Assembly: GCA_029339195.1 (NCBI GenBank)
Contig: JAPTJF010000064.1
Coordinates: forward strand, 62,001-126,000
Direction: 5' to 3'
Source of the DNA: Micractinium sp. NFX-FRZ
Taxonomy: Eukaryota > Chlorophyta > Trebouxiophyceae > Chlorellales > Chlorellaceae
Length of the DNA: 64,000 nt
Notes under the pieces: model-generated
Seen by the model: only the letters and a program-made list of their open reading frames with translations
Database searches by the model: none
Told to the model about the DNA's origin: nothing
Shown: positions 1 to 10,800 of the stretch, in pieces
Layout: every line of letters starts with the position of its first letter
Numbering within the stretch: the stretch's first letter is position 1
Made by a program: the position numbers and the translations under genes

Positions 1-1230
1 AGGAGGCGGAGCGTGCAGCAGCCAGAGGCAGCCCACCCCACTGCGTGCCTGCCCATCTGACTGCTGCCCTCCCTCCATTGGATCCCGCTTAGCAGACTGC
101 AGCGTACCCGCCCAGGCTGCCCAGGCTGCAGCCTGTCCACTGTTCAAGCTGCCAACACTTCCACCAGGCAGCGTGCCCAGCATGTCACCAGGCCCCCACG
201 CATTCTGCCCTGCTATCTCGCTCCACGCAACCAACCCTGCCCCAAGTACCAGAATTGCCTGCATAGGCGGCCCGCACATGTTCTCATAACATATGGAGAA
301 CGCCACCCGCAGCGTCATGCCTCCTCTCCCACCGTCGCCTTCCCCGCTGCCTTGCCCCCCAGCATCCCCAACTCCGCCGCTGCCTGCGTGCCACCCGCCA
401 CCGCCCCGCTTGGCCAGCAGCGGCGCTGCGTCCAGCTCTACCACATGCGCAGCAGGCTCGCCCCCCCGACCATCTGCCCCTGCGCTGCGGAACACGAAGC
501 CTTCCAGGGAGGAGGCGCGGTGTTTGCGCACCAAGGCAGCGCTGCCGCTGCCGCTGCCGCTGCTGCTGCCGCTGCTGGCGCCGCCGTCACCGCTGCCCTG
601 ACGCCGCACAAAGCTGCCATCTGGCGCCGCCAGCACAAGCGAGTTGTAGATGTGGCCATCTGGCGTGGCCTCTAGCAGTGTGGCGGCAGCGTAGCAGCCG
701 TAGCGTGCGGCCCAGCGGGACAGCGCGCGCAGGCTGGGGCTGCGTGCCACGTCAGACAGCCCCTCAGCATAGTACCAGGCGGTTTCGCACATGAGGTGGC
801 CGGCATTAAAGATCTGCACGGGAGTAAGAGGGCACCAGGTGCACGCAGGTGGGAAATTGGCAGCCCTGAGCGTGCATTGTAAGCGGAGGTGTGGGCAAAC
901 TGGCGCCAGCTGGAGCAGCAGCGGGCCGAGTGCAGCGACGCGCGGCGGGCCGGCAGGCGCTGCCCTGGCGCCAGCATTGATGCTGCATGACCTGTATCCC
1001 AAGCAACCCCAACCTTGCAAGCACACCTCTGGAAGCACCAGTATGTCGAGATGCACCCCACTGCTGCTGCTACCGCCGCCCCTGGCATCCGACAGGTCCC
1101 AGCGCCGCACCCCCAGCCGCTCGCATTCGCGCTCCAGCAGGGCGCCTATGTGAGCCAGGTTCTCCTCAGTTGCTATCGGCCGCGTCTCCAGCTGCAGCGC
1201 AGCCACGCCCAGAAATGGCTCCGCCTGCAT
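1..1230 (-). CDS. Nitrilase-superfamily carbon-nitrogen hydrolase (3' part beyond left edge)
   Basis: Enzymes of this family hydrolyse amides or nitriles with a Glu-Lys-Cys triad. Two exons are visible: 1027-1230, starting at the ATG at 1230 in a GCC-ATG context, and about 282-813. They are joined by a phase-0 GT-AG intron (814-1026), giving LVLPE followed by IFNAGHL. The triad is present: Glu in ILVLPE (residue 68), Lys in LVRKH (about 165) and Cys in SICYEN (about 243). A Gly/Ser-rich insert precedes the Lys. The frame stays open to position 1, but the sequence after CYENM is not nitrilase-like, so an intron probably starts near 282 and the remaining exons lie outside the window. The substrate cannot be told. 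It is head-to-head with the F-box gene. Confidence 0.85.
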   Translation of the reverse strand, partial: MQAEPFLGVAALQLETRPIATEENLAHIGALLERECERLGVRRWDLSDARGGGSSSSGVHLDILVLPEVCLQGWGCLGYRSCSINAGARAAPAGPPRVAALGPLLLQLAPVCPHLRLQCTLRAANFPPACTWCPLTPVQIFNAGHLMCETAWYYAEGLSDVARSPSLRALSRWAARYGCYAAATLLEATPDGHIYNSLVLAAPDGSFVRRQGSGDGGASSGSSSGSGSGSAALVRKHRASSLEGFVFRSAGADGRGGEPAAHVVELDAAPLLAKRGGGGWHAGSGGVGDAGGQGSGEGDGGRGGMTLRVAFSICYENMCGPPMQAILVLGAGLVAWSEIAGQNAWGPGDMLGTLPGGSVGSLNSGQAAAWAAWAGTLQSAKRDPMEGGQQSDGQARSGVGCLWLLHAPPP

Positions 1231-1965
1231 GGCGAGCCTGGCTGCATGGGCGGGTGGTGGGGTGGGGCGCGAGTGGTGGGGCCGGGCAGCGGTGCACGGG
1301 CTGGCTGGCGGTCGCTTCCCCTCGGCACCTTTGCGGCGCGTTGATGGTGCTGCGACTCCCCGAGCTTGCATACAGTGCGCTGGGGGAGATGCGCGCGCCT
1401 CGAGCGAGCGACAGTGTCGGAGCGACAGTGTCGGAACCCTTGGGTAGCCCCGCCGCCACAACCGTCCCCAATCGTGAAACGACGCGCACAAGCCACAAGA
1501 GAACAACTGCGAGACAATTCAGCAACTTGCTGCCAGAACGCCGGTGGCGGCTGCGCGGCAGCGGCAGAGCTTGCCGCGGGCCATCATGATGTGCCCGCGC
1601 TGTGTGCGCGACGGGCTGCATGAGAATATCCAACTTCAAATCCTTGTATGCAGCACCTGCATTGCCGTGGCAGCCATCCTCGACTGGCCGACAGGGGTGC
1701 AGGCAGGCGCACAGGCAGGACGAAAAGCCTCTAAAACTGCTTGCCATCTTGCTCCTCAATGCTAATGGGACAACTGCATGATATGTTGGTGGGATCACTA
1801 GCGTCTACCTGTCCAATTGCCTGGTATGTGCCTGCTTTCAGTGCATCACCGCTTGTGCGGCGGCTTGTGTGGGGCCGCCACCTCGGTGCACCACCGCCCT
1901 CCCGCCTAGCACACACAATCGCTCCGTCTTCCGCGTCCTTACCCATTCAGATTTGCCTTACCGCC
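1231..1965. promoter_or_regulatory. Divergent intergenic region, nitrilase / F-box gene
   Basis: A 735-base gap between two divergently transcribed genes, so it must hold both promoters. A short direct repeat (GAGCGACAGTGTCG, twice, about 1403-1432) is the only pattern I see. No convincing ORF, TATA box or RNA gene was recognised. Confidence 0.4.
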
Positions 1966-3725
1966 ATGGATCCTCGCCGCCGTCGCGCTGCAGCCGCTCA
2001 GCCCACCGCGCAGTCTCCCGGCATCACCCTCTCCGACCTGCCCGACGACCTGCTGGTGCGGGTGCTGGAGCCGCTGAGCCAGTCTGAGCGGTGAGTGTGC
2101 GCCAAGCGGGGCCGCGGGGGCGACTGTAGGCGCCGAGAAGTGCAGGTGTGCCGGGCGGGGGCGCTGCCTCGTTGCAGTGCTGGGAGCGAGCGGTGGTGCC
2201 CCGGCTACTACAGCCTGGTGCTGCTGTCCGTAGCAAGCAATCTCTGACTGGCCTTCTTCCCAAACCCTGCAGGTTGCAGAGCGCCTCCCTGGTCAGCAAG
2301 CGCTTCCACCGGCTGTGCCTGGCACCGGCGCTGCTGCGCACCGTCGCCCTGGAATCCAGGGATGAGCCATCTGACCTTTCCCGCGCCCGCTCCCTTCTGG
2401 ACTTTCTGGCAGCGCACGCGGCGCATGTGCGCAGCCTGTGTCTACCGTTCTTAGGTACACAGCTCAACGACAGCCAGTTTGCTGAGCTGACGGCGCTGGT
2501 TGCCAGCTGCGTGGCAGTCTGCGGGGCGGCGGGCCAGCTGGAGCGCCTATCGCTCTTCGGGGACGTCACCCCCGCCAGCACTGCCTCGCTGCCAACCCTC
2601 ACAGCCCTCCGCACGCTGTCTATTGTGTCAGAGGGCCCTCTGCACCTTCCGGCAGGGCTGAGCAGGTTGACTGCTCTCAGGGACGTAGCCCTGGATGGCG
2701 GCGCTCGGGTGCCCGCCACCCTGCCCCCAGGCCTCACACGCCTGCGCTTTGAGAACGGACGAGAGAGCACGCGGCTGCCCCCCCAGGTGATTTACTGCTT
2801 GCAGAGGGGTCGGGGGGGGGGACCTGCTGCTCTTGTCGTGCCATGTCGGGCAGCCCGCCCGCTGCCCGACTTCGCCTGGAGACACTAGCTGGCAAGGGCT
2901 GCACGTGCCGACCGATCGCCTGTCCCTTTGATTTCCAGCTGCCAAGCAGCCCTTGTTGACATCAAACCCTTCCACCCCCCTGTCTGCCTGCCCGCCTGCC
3001 TGCAGCTCTCCTCGCTCAGTGCGCTGGTGGACCTGGAGGTGGTAGTTGGCAGGGACATGGAGCCACTCAGCTTTGCCTGCCTCTCCGGCCTGCACATGCT
3101 GCGTCAGCTGACGCTCGACGTGCCAGCGGGCAGGCCCATGCGGCTGCCCGACCTGTCAGCGGCCACGCAGCTGGAAAAGTTGGTTCTCGACGACGGGAGC
3201 AGCGGCGCCGCCCAGGCCAGCCTGGAGGAATTTCTGCCTCCTCACCTGACAACCCTGTGCATCAACATCAGCATTCCGAGCATCCCGCCGGCCATCGCCC
3301 AGATGCCGCTGCAGAGGCTGCTCATCTCTGGCCTCACCAGTGCTGACGTGGCCCTGCCGCCCGGCCCCTGGCTGCGCTCCATCCGCTGGCTGGGCCTGCC
3401 CTGGCCCGTGCGAGAGGCCGGGGTAGAGGTGCTTCGGGCGGCTTCCTGGCTGGAGTACCTCCTCGCGGCCGGCACACCACGCCGCTCTAACAAAGAGCGT
3501 TGGCACGCGTTTTGGGAGTTTGTGTCCACCCACCCGCCGCTGTGCTGCCTGGCATTTCTGCTTTCTGAAGATTCGATACCCCTTCTGCCCCTCGTGGACG
3601 CCACGTTCTTGATGCACCACCGCCTCCCGGGCCTGCAGCTGCGCCGCCTGCGGCATGGAGTCGACTTTGTGCACGAGTTCACCTCGTGTGCTGCCATCCC
3701 GCCCGGACCCGGCAACCCCACCTAA
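1966..3725 (+). CDS. F-box / leucine-rich-repeat protein A
   Basis: Probable substrate adaptor of an SCF ubiquitin ligase. Exons 1966-2090, 2273-2786 and 3006-3725 join in phase (2, then 0) to give 452 residues. The F-box lies near the N-terminus (LSDLPDDLLVRVLEPLS) and is split by intron 1, continuing as SLVSKRFHRLCLAP. The rest consists of irregular leucine-rich repeats such as LTALRTLSIV, LTALRDVAL and LVDLEVV, ending in GPGNPT-stop. The ATG sits in CCGCCATGG, a good eukaryotic context. It shares intron positions and long stretches with the gene at 16336-18266. The target protein is unknown. Confidence 0.88.
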
Positions 3726-3848
3726 GCGGAATGCTTTGCCTCTGTTGTCCCACTTTTGCGCTGCTGCTCTCCTTTGCTTGCATGCCCATTGGGCAATGTG
3801 GGGCGAGCCCACATTGGTGCAACGCACGCATGTGGTGAATTCATGCAA

Positions 3849-3879
3849 TGTAACTGCCATATGTTACAGCCTGCTGTAA
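3849..3879 (+). terminator. Candidate poly(A) signals of F-box protein A
   Basis: Two TGTAA motifs (3849-3853 and 3875-3879) lie 124 and 150 bases after the stop codon. TGTAA is the usual polyadenylation motif of green algae. Which one is used cannot be decided from sequence alone. Confidence 0.45.
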
Positions 3880-4200
3880 CTGCTGTTCTCTGCAGCTGCG
3901 GAGGGAGGTCCCCTCCCGCCTGCAGTACTGGCAGCCGTACTGCAGCGAGGCGGCGGCACTAGGCCGCCCCTCGGGCCGTAGCCCGCACTCTGTGCGGTCT
4001 CCGGATCTTGTCTCTCTGCTTTCTTGTCTCCTTGTTTCCCGCCCTCCCACCCTGCAGCGCGGCGCGCTGTTTGCGGTGCAGCGGCGGCACGGCGGCACAG
4101 CCGCCGGCGGCGCGGCGCAGACCGCGGCTGCCCCGAGCTCGACTCATTTGCTTGCTCATTCTTCTGTTGCGTGCGTGCATGCACCTTTCTGTTTGATCTG

Positions 4201-4232
4201 CACCTGCCCATGTATGTAACATGGGGCAGGTG
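4201..4232. other. Hairpin with TGTAA at its loop
   Basis: CACCTGCCCATGT (4201-4213) and ACATGGGGCAGGTG (4219-4232) are inverted repeats that differ by one extra G. A TGTAA motif (4215-4219) lies in and beside the 5-base loop. It could be a 3'-end processing structure of the plus-strand gene or a miniature inverted-repeat remnant. Confidence 0.5.
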
Positions 4233-4669
4233 GCTCTGTTTCCGGACCACCGCCCCCTACCGAGAGTAGCAGCAGCAGAGAACTGCTTGTGCATCCCCTT
4301 CGTGTTTTGCTGAAAGGCTGTTAAGGGCATGGTGCCTGGGCATCATATCTGATGGCTTGCTTTGCGGCACCTGTGACGCCCTCTCTTGTTGTTGCACATT
4401 GTGCTGCTTTGAACGGGGGGTGCCACCCCCTTTGTTTTCCTGCACTGTCTCGTTTTGCTGCCTCTCGGCACCTCCCGTTCCATCAGGCTGCTCCAGTGCC
4501 CACCACCATTATACCGTTGTGCTGACCGAGTTACAACCTTTTCGCCGATCCTTTGCTCTTTAGTTGGCCCGCCAAACCTCCTGTAAACCTGCCTTCCCAC
4601 TGTACACCAAGCAACGTGCAACAAACTGTCCCCACTCTTTCCCTGTAAAGCTGCGGGCTGTGCACTTCA

Positions 4670-4674
4670 TTACA
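4670..4674 (-). terminator. Candidate COG6 poly(A) signal (TGTAA)
   Basis: TTACA on the plus strand, that is TGTAA on the minus strand, 203 bases past the COG6 stop codon. Confidence 0.5.
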
Positions 4675-4876
4675 GGAGTGCAGCTCTGAGGTCGAAGCAC
4701 TGCGCATCACGGCAGCATTGCAAGCGGTTGCAGACGAGCTGAGCGCAGAGGCAGGGTAACAGGGTATGGTGATTGCTGCCCAGACCCAGCAACGCAGAGG
4801 CTGTGATGGAAAGCAGCATAGCATGCCCTCCTTAAGCGCTTGGTGCCGGTGTGGCGAAGGGATCCATGTGCCGTGC

Positions 4877-7800
4877 TCACACCACGCCGAGCAGCGTGCG
4901 CACGTGTGCCGGTGTGTGCCGCACCGCCTCTGCCACTGCCGCCTGGGCGTACCCGCTCCCAGGGTCCACGAGCACAGCGTGCACTGCAGCAGTGGGGACG
5001 GGGGGTGGGGGTAGGGGGAGAGGCCAGGCGCGCCAGGCAGGCGATGTGAGGGCAAAAGAGTGACGGGGGAGTGTGGCTGGGGGATGGGTGCGCGACAGCA
5101 CAAGCTTCGTGGGTTGGGGGCACAGCGGCAGGGCTGCGGGGGACGCAGCAGCAAGGACGGTTCCAGCCAGCTGCGGCGGAGGCCCTTCCTGTGCGGCAGA
5201 GGCCCTTCCTGTGCGACCGAAGGCGGCCCTGCCTGTGTGGAAGGCCCCGGTCCCACCCCAAGGCGCCAGAGTGCCACCCCACAAACACGCCCCGTCCCGA
5301 CATATGCCATGGTCTCGCACCTGCCGATCAGACGTGCCCAGCCCCTGCCTGCCCGCATGAGTGCCTGCCAGCCACTGCAGAGCCCGCAGCCCACGGCTCT
5401 GCCCCGCCCCAGTTCCCAGCCCCCTTTAAAGCCCTGCCCCGCCTCAGTTCCCAGCCCCCTTCGAAGCCCTGCATCCACACCCTGCCCTGCCCTTTCCACA
5501 GCCTTGGAAGCCCCGGACCCACCTGCCGCGTATGTGTCTGCCAAAGACTGCAGGACACGCTGCACCGCCTCCGCCTTGAGGCGGGGCACCTGTGGGGACC
5601 AAAGGGGGGGCGGGATGGTGGGGGAGGTGGGAACAGGTGTGGGGAGCGGGCGGGCGGGCGGGCGGGCATGCACATCAGCAGCCTAGCGTGCCCCAGCACA
5701 CCTTCATGTCGCCCACCCCATACATGCAGCACTTCGCCACCAGGCCTCCGCAGCATGCCCCACTTTTGGCAGTTTCTTCAAGCACCCCTCACCTCCCACC
5801 CAGCAACCACGCCCACCCACTACATCCTGCTGCCAGTGTGCCCCTACCGCGCACCCCCCACCCCACCTGCAGTTTGGGAAGCTCCGGCAGCATGGCTGGG
5901 TCCGACAGGCGGGCAAAGAAGGTGCGCATGGCGCCCGCCACGCGGGACAGCTCCAGCTCCGGATCGCCAGCTGGCGGCTGCCCCGCCTCCTGCGTGGCAG
6001 GTGAGCATATGGGAGAAGTTAAATCCTCTTGGGGATGTGACAAGCTGTAACGACTAGACTAGACTAGATGGGAGCGATGGGGGCATGTGGGGGCATGGAA
6101 GCACTGCAGGCATGGGCGCATGGGGGCACGGCATCATAGAGGCGATGAAGGCATGGGCGCAGGTGTGGTGCCTTGGGGTTGCGCAGGGACAGGGAGACAG
6201 CTGCAGCTCGGCGGCCGACGCCACCTAGCGGCACACACACACCTGGACTTGCTGCACCTGCGCCGCCACCTCCCCCAGGCCGCCGCACTTGCTGAGCGTG
6301 CGGTCCACCTCAGCGCCCACCACCGCCGCCACGTGTCCCTCCAGCGCGTCACTGCAGGGCCCAGCGGGGAGGGTTGGGTGGACCGGGGGGCAAGATATAT
6401 ATTACAGGACAGGGGTGGGGGCCGGCCAGCGTTCGCAGGGAGCGTTCCCGAAACACGCCTGCTGCATCCCCATGCACCCACCCTCCACCCACCGCCCCCA
6501 CCAGCCCAGCCGCCTGCCTGCCCCTACAAGCAGGAAAGGTCACACACTCACTGCAGGGAGCGCGCCTGCGCCAGAGCGCACTCGTGCCCTGCCAGCGGCG
6601 CCGCCAGCACAAACAGGCAGTTCACCAGGAACACGCGCTGGTCCGTGGGGTCCAGGTGGGACCCCTCATCCACGCTGCACCACGCATGGGGGTGGGGCAG
6701 GTGATGTCAACAGGGCACGGGGGGCATAGCGAAGTTTGGCGGACAACGGGACGCGGAGAGCAAGCACAATGCCCAATGGAGAACAAGCAGCAGGGCCATA
6801 GCTATGAGGAAGGCAGCGGGGGGCGGCTGCTGCCGGGACACGTCGGGGTCGAAAGGAAGGCACACGCAGGGTGCCGGCGCCTGTGCTGTCTAACATGTGA
6901 AATAACATGTGCGGCATGCAGCAGTGGGAAGCTCACCGAGAGGAGGCTGCCGGGTTGAGTGCCTCGCTGCTGCGGGAGCACATCTCCGCCAGGGGGTCGA
7001 CCACAGCAGACAGGACGGCTGCAGGGCAGGTGCGGGAGGGAGGGGTCAGCCACAGCAGGCAGGACAGCTGCATGGCAGTAAGCGAGTGGGAGGGGCGGGG
7101 GCAGGGAGCAGGGCAGCAGTTTTGCGTGTGCCTAGGGAGGGAGCTAGGAAATGTACGTCACGCCCACATGCGGGCCGGCAGGCGGGCGGGCGTGGTTGGC
7201 CCACTACTCCCCGCCACACAACGTGCCTCCCCTTTCGCATCCAACGCATTCCAGTTCTCCCTGCCTGCAACTGGCACCCTCCCCCGCACCTGAGAAGTCT
7301 GCATCTGCCGCGCCGCCTGCTTGCTGCTGCTGCTGGTCGTAGGACTGCTCATAGGAGGCAATCAAGTCGGCCGCCAGCTGGGCGCCCTCCACCAGCTGCA
7401 GGGGGGCACATGCCAGAACGGGAGTGTGCAAATTGGGGCGGCTTGCATGGGGGAATGCACACACAAAGCAATATGGTGGCGGGGCAGGCTGGTACCAGGG
7501 GCAAGCGCTGTTCGTGTCCCCAGAACGCTTCACACCATCGCACACTGGCTTCATTCATTCCGTCCTGCGCTCCATGCAGCATGGCCAGTATCCGCTGTGA
7601 AAACACCCGCCCAGCCATCCATTCGCACCGCCACAGCCTGCTACCCACCTGCTGCGGCGGCGCCAGGTCACGCGGCGGCTGCGGCGGGTAGCGCAGCAGC
7701 TTGTCGCCACGCTGGCGCAGGGACTCCTGGAAGGTGCGCAGGGCCATGGCGCGGCTGGACCGAAGCGCCTCTGCGGCAGGCAAAACACATGGGCAGCGGC

Positions 7801-10800
7801 AGCGGCGGGTCAGCACAGGGGGGCAGGGCCAGGGGCGCACTCAACATAACAGGGCATCTACTTCTTCTGATCTGGCTGCACAGACGCCTGCTTGGGGTGC
7901 AGCGGGCCCAGGAGCACTTGACAGCTGTGAGGTGTCCAACCCTCCTCTGCTTCCCTCCCTGCTTTGCCCGCAAGAGCACAGGAAGACGGGCGGGCACCCA
8001 TGCCACCAAGCCCCATTCCCCTGTGCTGACGTCAGGCGTGCACACCCGCACCTGCCAGCTGGCACCCAGGGCTGAACTTGAGTGAGCTTTAAAAAACACT
8101 CCCATGGTTCCCTCCCTGCGCAGCCGGGCACCATCCCCCCCGGGGCCCCTCCCAGCACCAGGCACCTTCCCCCCCAAGCCCCTCCCAGCACCAGGCACCT
8201 TCCCCCCCAAGCGCCTCCCAGCACCAGGCACCTTCCCCCCCAAGCCCCTCCCAGCACCAGGCACGCACGCGCTGTCGCACCTGCCAGCTGGCTGCTCGCG
8301 CCCAGCAGGCCCTCCACGGTGGTCAGGTAGAAAGAAAGCAGCTGGGAGAGGCGGAAGCAGAGCAGCGGCGGGGGGCTGCTCATCAGGACCTGCTCGATCC
8401 GCACCTGCAGAGGGGAGCGAGGGAGGGCGGGCAGGCAGGCAGCAGAGGGAGGTCAGGAGGCAGGCACAGAGTCTGGACTGCGGTCCAGGCGGCGAGGGCA
8501 TGCAGGCGGGGGAGGCAAGAAGGCAGGGGGGGGGTGAGCGGGGGCCCGGGAAGGGGTAGATAGATGCAAACTAGCCTGCCAGAGACCCCCGCATCTCAGC
8601 CTGCGCCATCTGACCTCTCAACATCCCACGCGTTCACCCTCCTTGAGCGGCCAGCTCAGACCGAACACCCTTCTAACCTTGAGCGGCCGGCAGATGGACT
8701 CGAACACCGCGTCCAGCAGCTGCGCAATGGTGGGGGCGCTGTCCGCCCCAGGCCCCAGCCCCAGCTCCCCAAACTGCCCGGCAGCCGCCGAGGAGTATGC
8801 GTGCGGGCTCAGCCCGCCCCCCGCTGCTGCTGCATCGCCGCCGTTGGCTGCACCCCCCGCCGCTGCCGCCGCGCTGCTGCTGCCGTGGTGTGAGCCGCCG
8901 GCGGAGGGAGTCGAAGAGGCATCCCCGCCAAAGAGGGACACCAGGAACTCTTGCTCAGAGGCCAGAGAGGCGTGCACCCAGGCAAGCATGTCTGCAGGAG
9001 GACGGGGCGGGGCGGGACGGGAGAGCAGGCAGGGAGGTGGTGTGAGCCGCCGGCGGTGGAAGCTGAGGAGGCATCTTCTCCGAAGAGGCCCGCAGGAGGG
9101 CGGGGGAGGGTAAGGTGCAGTGGGGCAGGGAAGGGAGGAAAAGAGAGGGTGGGGAGGACGGGACAGGGAGGGTGGGAGGCATAACAGATTGGGCTGATGG
9201 GCTGGGCAGAAGCGAGGGCACCAGATAGGGGGAAGCTTGCCGACCGCCGTTGCCTGTCCCACCACCCCCACACACCCCACGCTCGCCAGCACCCCGACCG
9301 CCCCCTGCACACGCTGGGACAAACCACACTGAGATCCTCTCACCCGACACGTAGCGGCGGGGGTCGTGGGCATGCACCTCGATGGGGCGGGGGCCCCGGG
9401 TCAGCGCCTGCAGGGCGGGCAATTCCCGTGGGCCCGCAGCAGTGGAACGTGTTGGAGCAGAGGGCAGCGGTGGGCGGCGGGCAGGCAGGTCTCAGCCGTG
9501 CACAATGCCATGAGACTCAGAAACCCCAAGTGCAGCGCACATGCTGCGCGCCTGCCTGGCGCTGTCCCCCTGCCTGGGCCTCCCCAACTGATGCCTGCCG
9601 GCTTGCCGGCCTGCCCGCCAGCCAGCCTGCACGTCTGTTGTCCCTCGCATGCAGCCCCGAACGGTTAAGGGTTTAGGTTTTTTAGGGTTTAGGGTTTACC
9701 CTATCGCTACCGCACCTCCCCCTCGACCCACCTTTATGAATCTCTGGAACAGAGCGGTGTGCCGCGCCTGCGCCACCTCCTCCGCGCAGTACCGGAACAG
9801 CACCTGTTGGGGGGGGGCACACGCGCAGGGGGGGGGGGTGGCCAGGGCGTGGCGTCGGTGGCCAGTGGGGTGAGGCAGCCAGGCCTGCCAAAATCACACA
9901 GTTTTCAAAAGCCCTTCCAGGCTGCCTACGTCCCGCTGTTCCCCTCACGGCAAAGCCCACTCGGATGTGTGTGTGCGCCCATGCCCAACAGTCGCCACCA
10001 AAGCCTCCCTGGCCGCCCGGCACACCCACTCAGCATGGCCCATGCCCAGCCCTGGCTACCTAGACTCGCCCGCCCGCCCGCCCATCCTCACCGGCCGCTC
10101 GCGCAGCGCCGCTGCCGCCTGCTGCAGCAGCGGGTTGACCTCTGGTGCATCCGCCTCGCTCAGCGCACGGCACTCCTGCTGCACCCACCTGCAGCGGGGC
10201 GGAAGTGCCATGCCAGGTGGGGGGTGCAAGGCAGGGGGGAGCAGTGAGGTCCGCGCGGGGAGGAGGTGGGCAAGCGGTGCTGGGGCTGCCAGCAGAAGCA
10301 GAGGACAAGTCCACCTGCTGACGGGCATGCATTGCATCACGATTCGGCACATCATAGCGCCGACTGCAGAGGTCGGGCACAGGGCACAGGGGAGGCAGCT
10401 GGTGCAGCAATGCAGGCAGGAGGAGCGGTTCGTGCACAGCGTGCGAACCTGCACAGCCGCTCGTATGCGTTCTCCTGCAGGCTGCCCATTGTGTCCATCA
10501 GCTCCAGGCCTGGAAACAAGTTCAAAATAATTGGGACCAGCTTAGGACAGGTAGCACAGCATAGGCACAGCATAGGCACAGCATCGGCACAGCATGGGCA
10601 GGAGGGGGAGAGGGAGACAGAGGGAGCGAAACCGTGAGAGGCCTGGGAAACGCGAGGACCAGAGAGCAGGTGTGGGTGGCCAGCAGGGCTCTCTGGCAAG
10701 CCGCCCCCGTGCCCGTCACCTCAGCACAACTCCCTGCAGACACCCCACAGCCAACCCCCAGTCACACAGACCACCGCCCTCCATCCCAAGTCCCCCACCT

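Larger units (their letters stand above)
3726..4876. other. Convergent intergenic / 3' UTR region
   Basis: 1,151 bases between the stop of F-box protein A and the stop of COG6. No coding exon was recognised. It holds TGTAA motifs on both strands and a perfect-looking hairpin, listed separately. Most of it is probably 3' UTR. Confidence 0.55.

Noticed and set aside
8146..8266. CRISPR array
   Set aside because: Units are adjacent with no spacers, and the setting is a eukaryotic intron. It is a minisatellite.
9664..9698. Chromosome end
   Set aside because: Only a few units, and COG6 exons continue on both sides.
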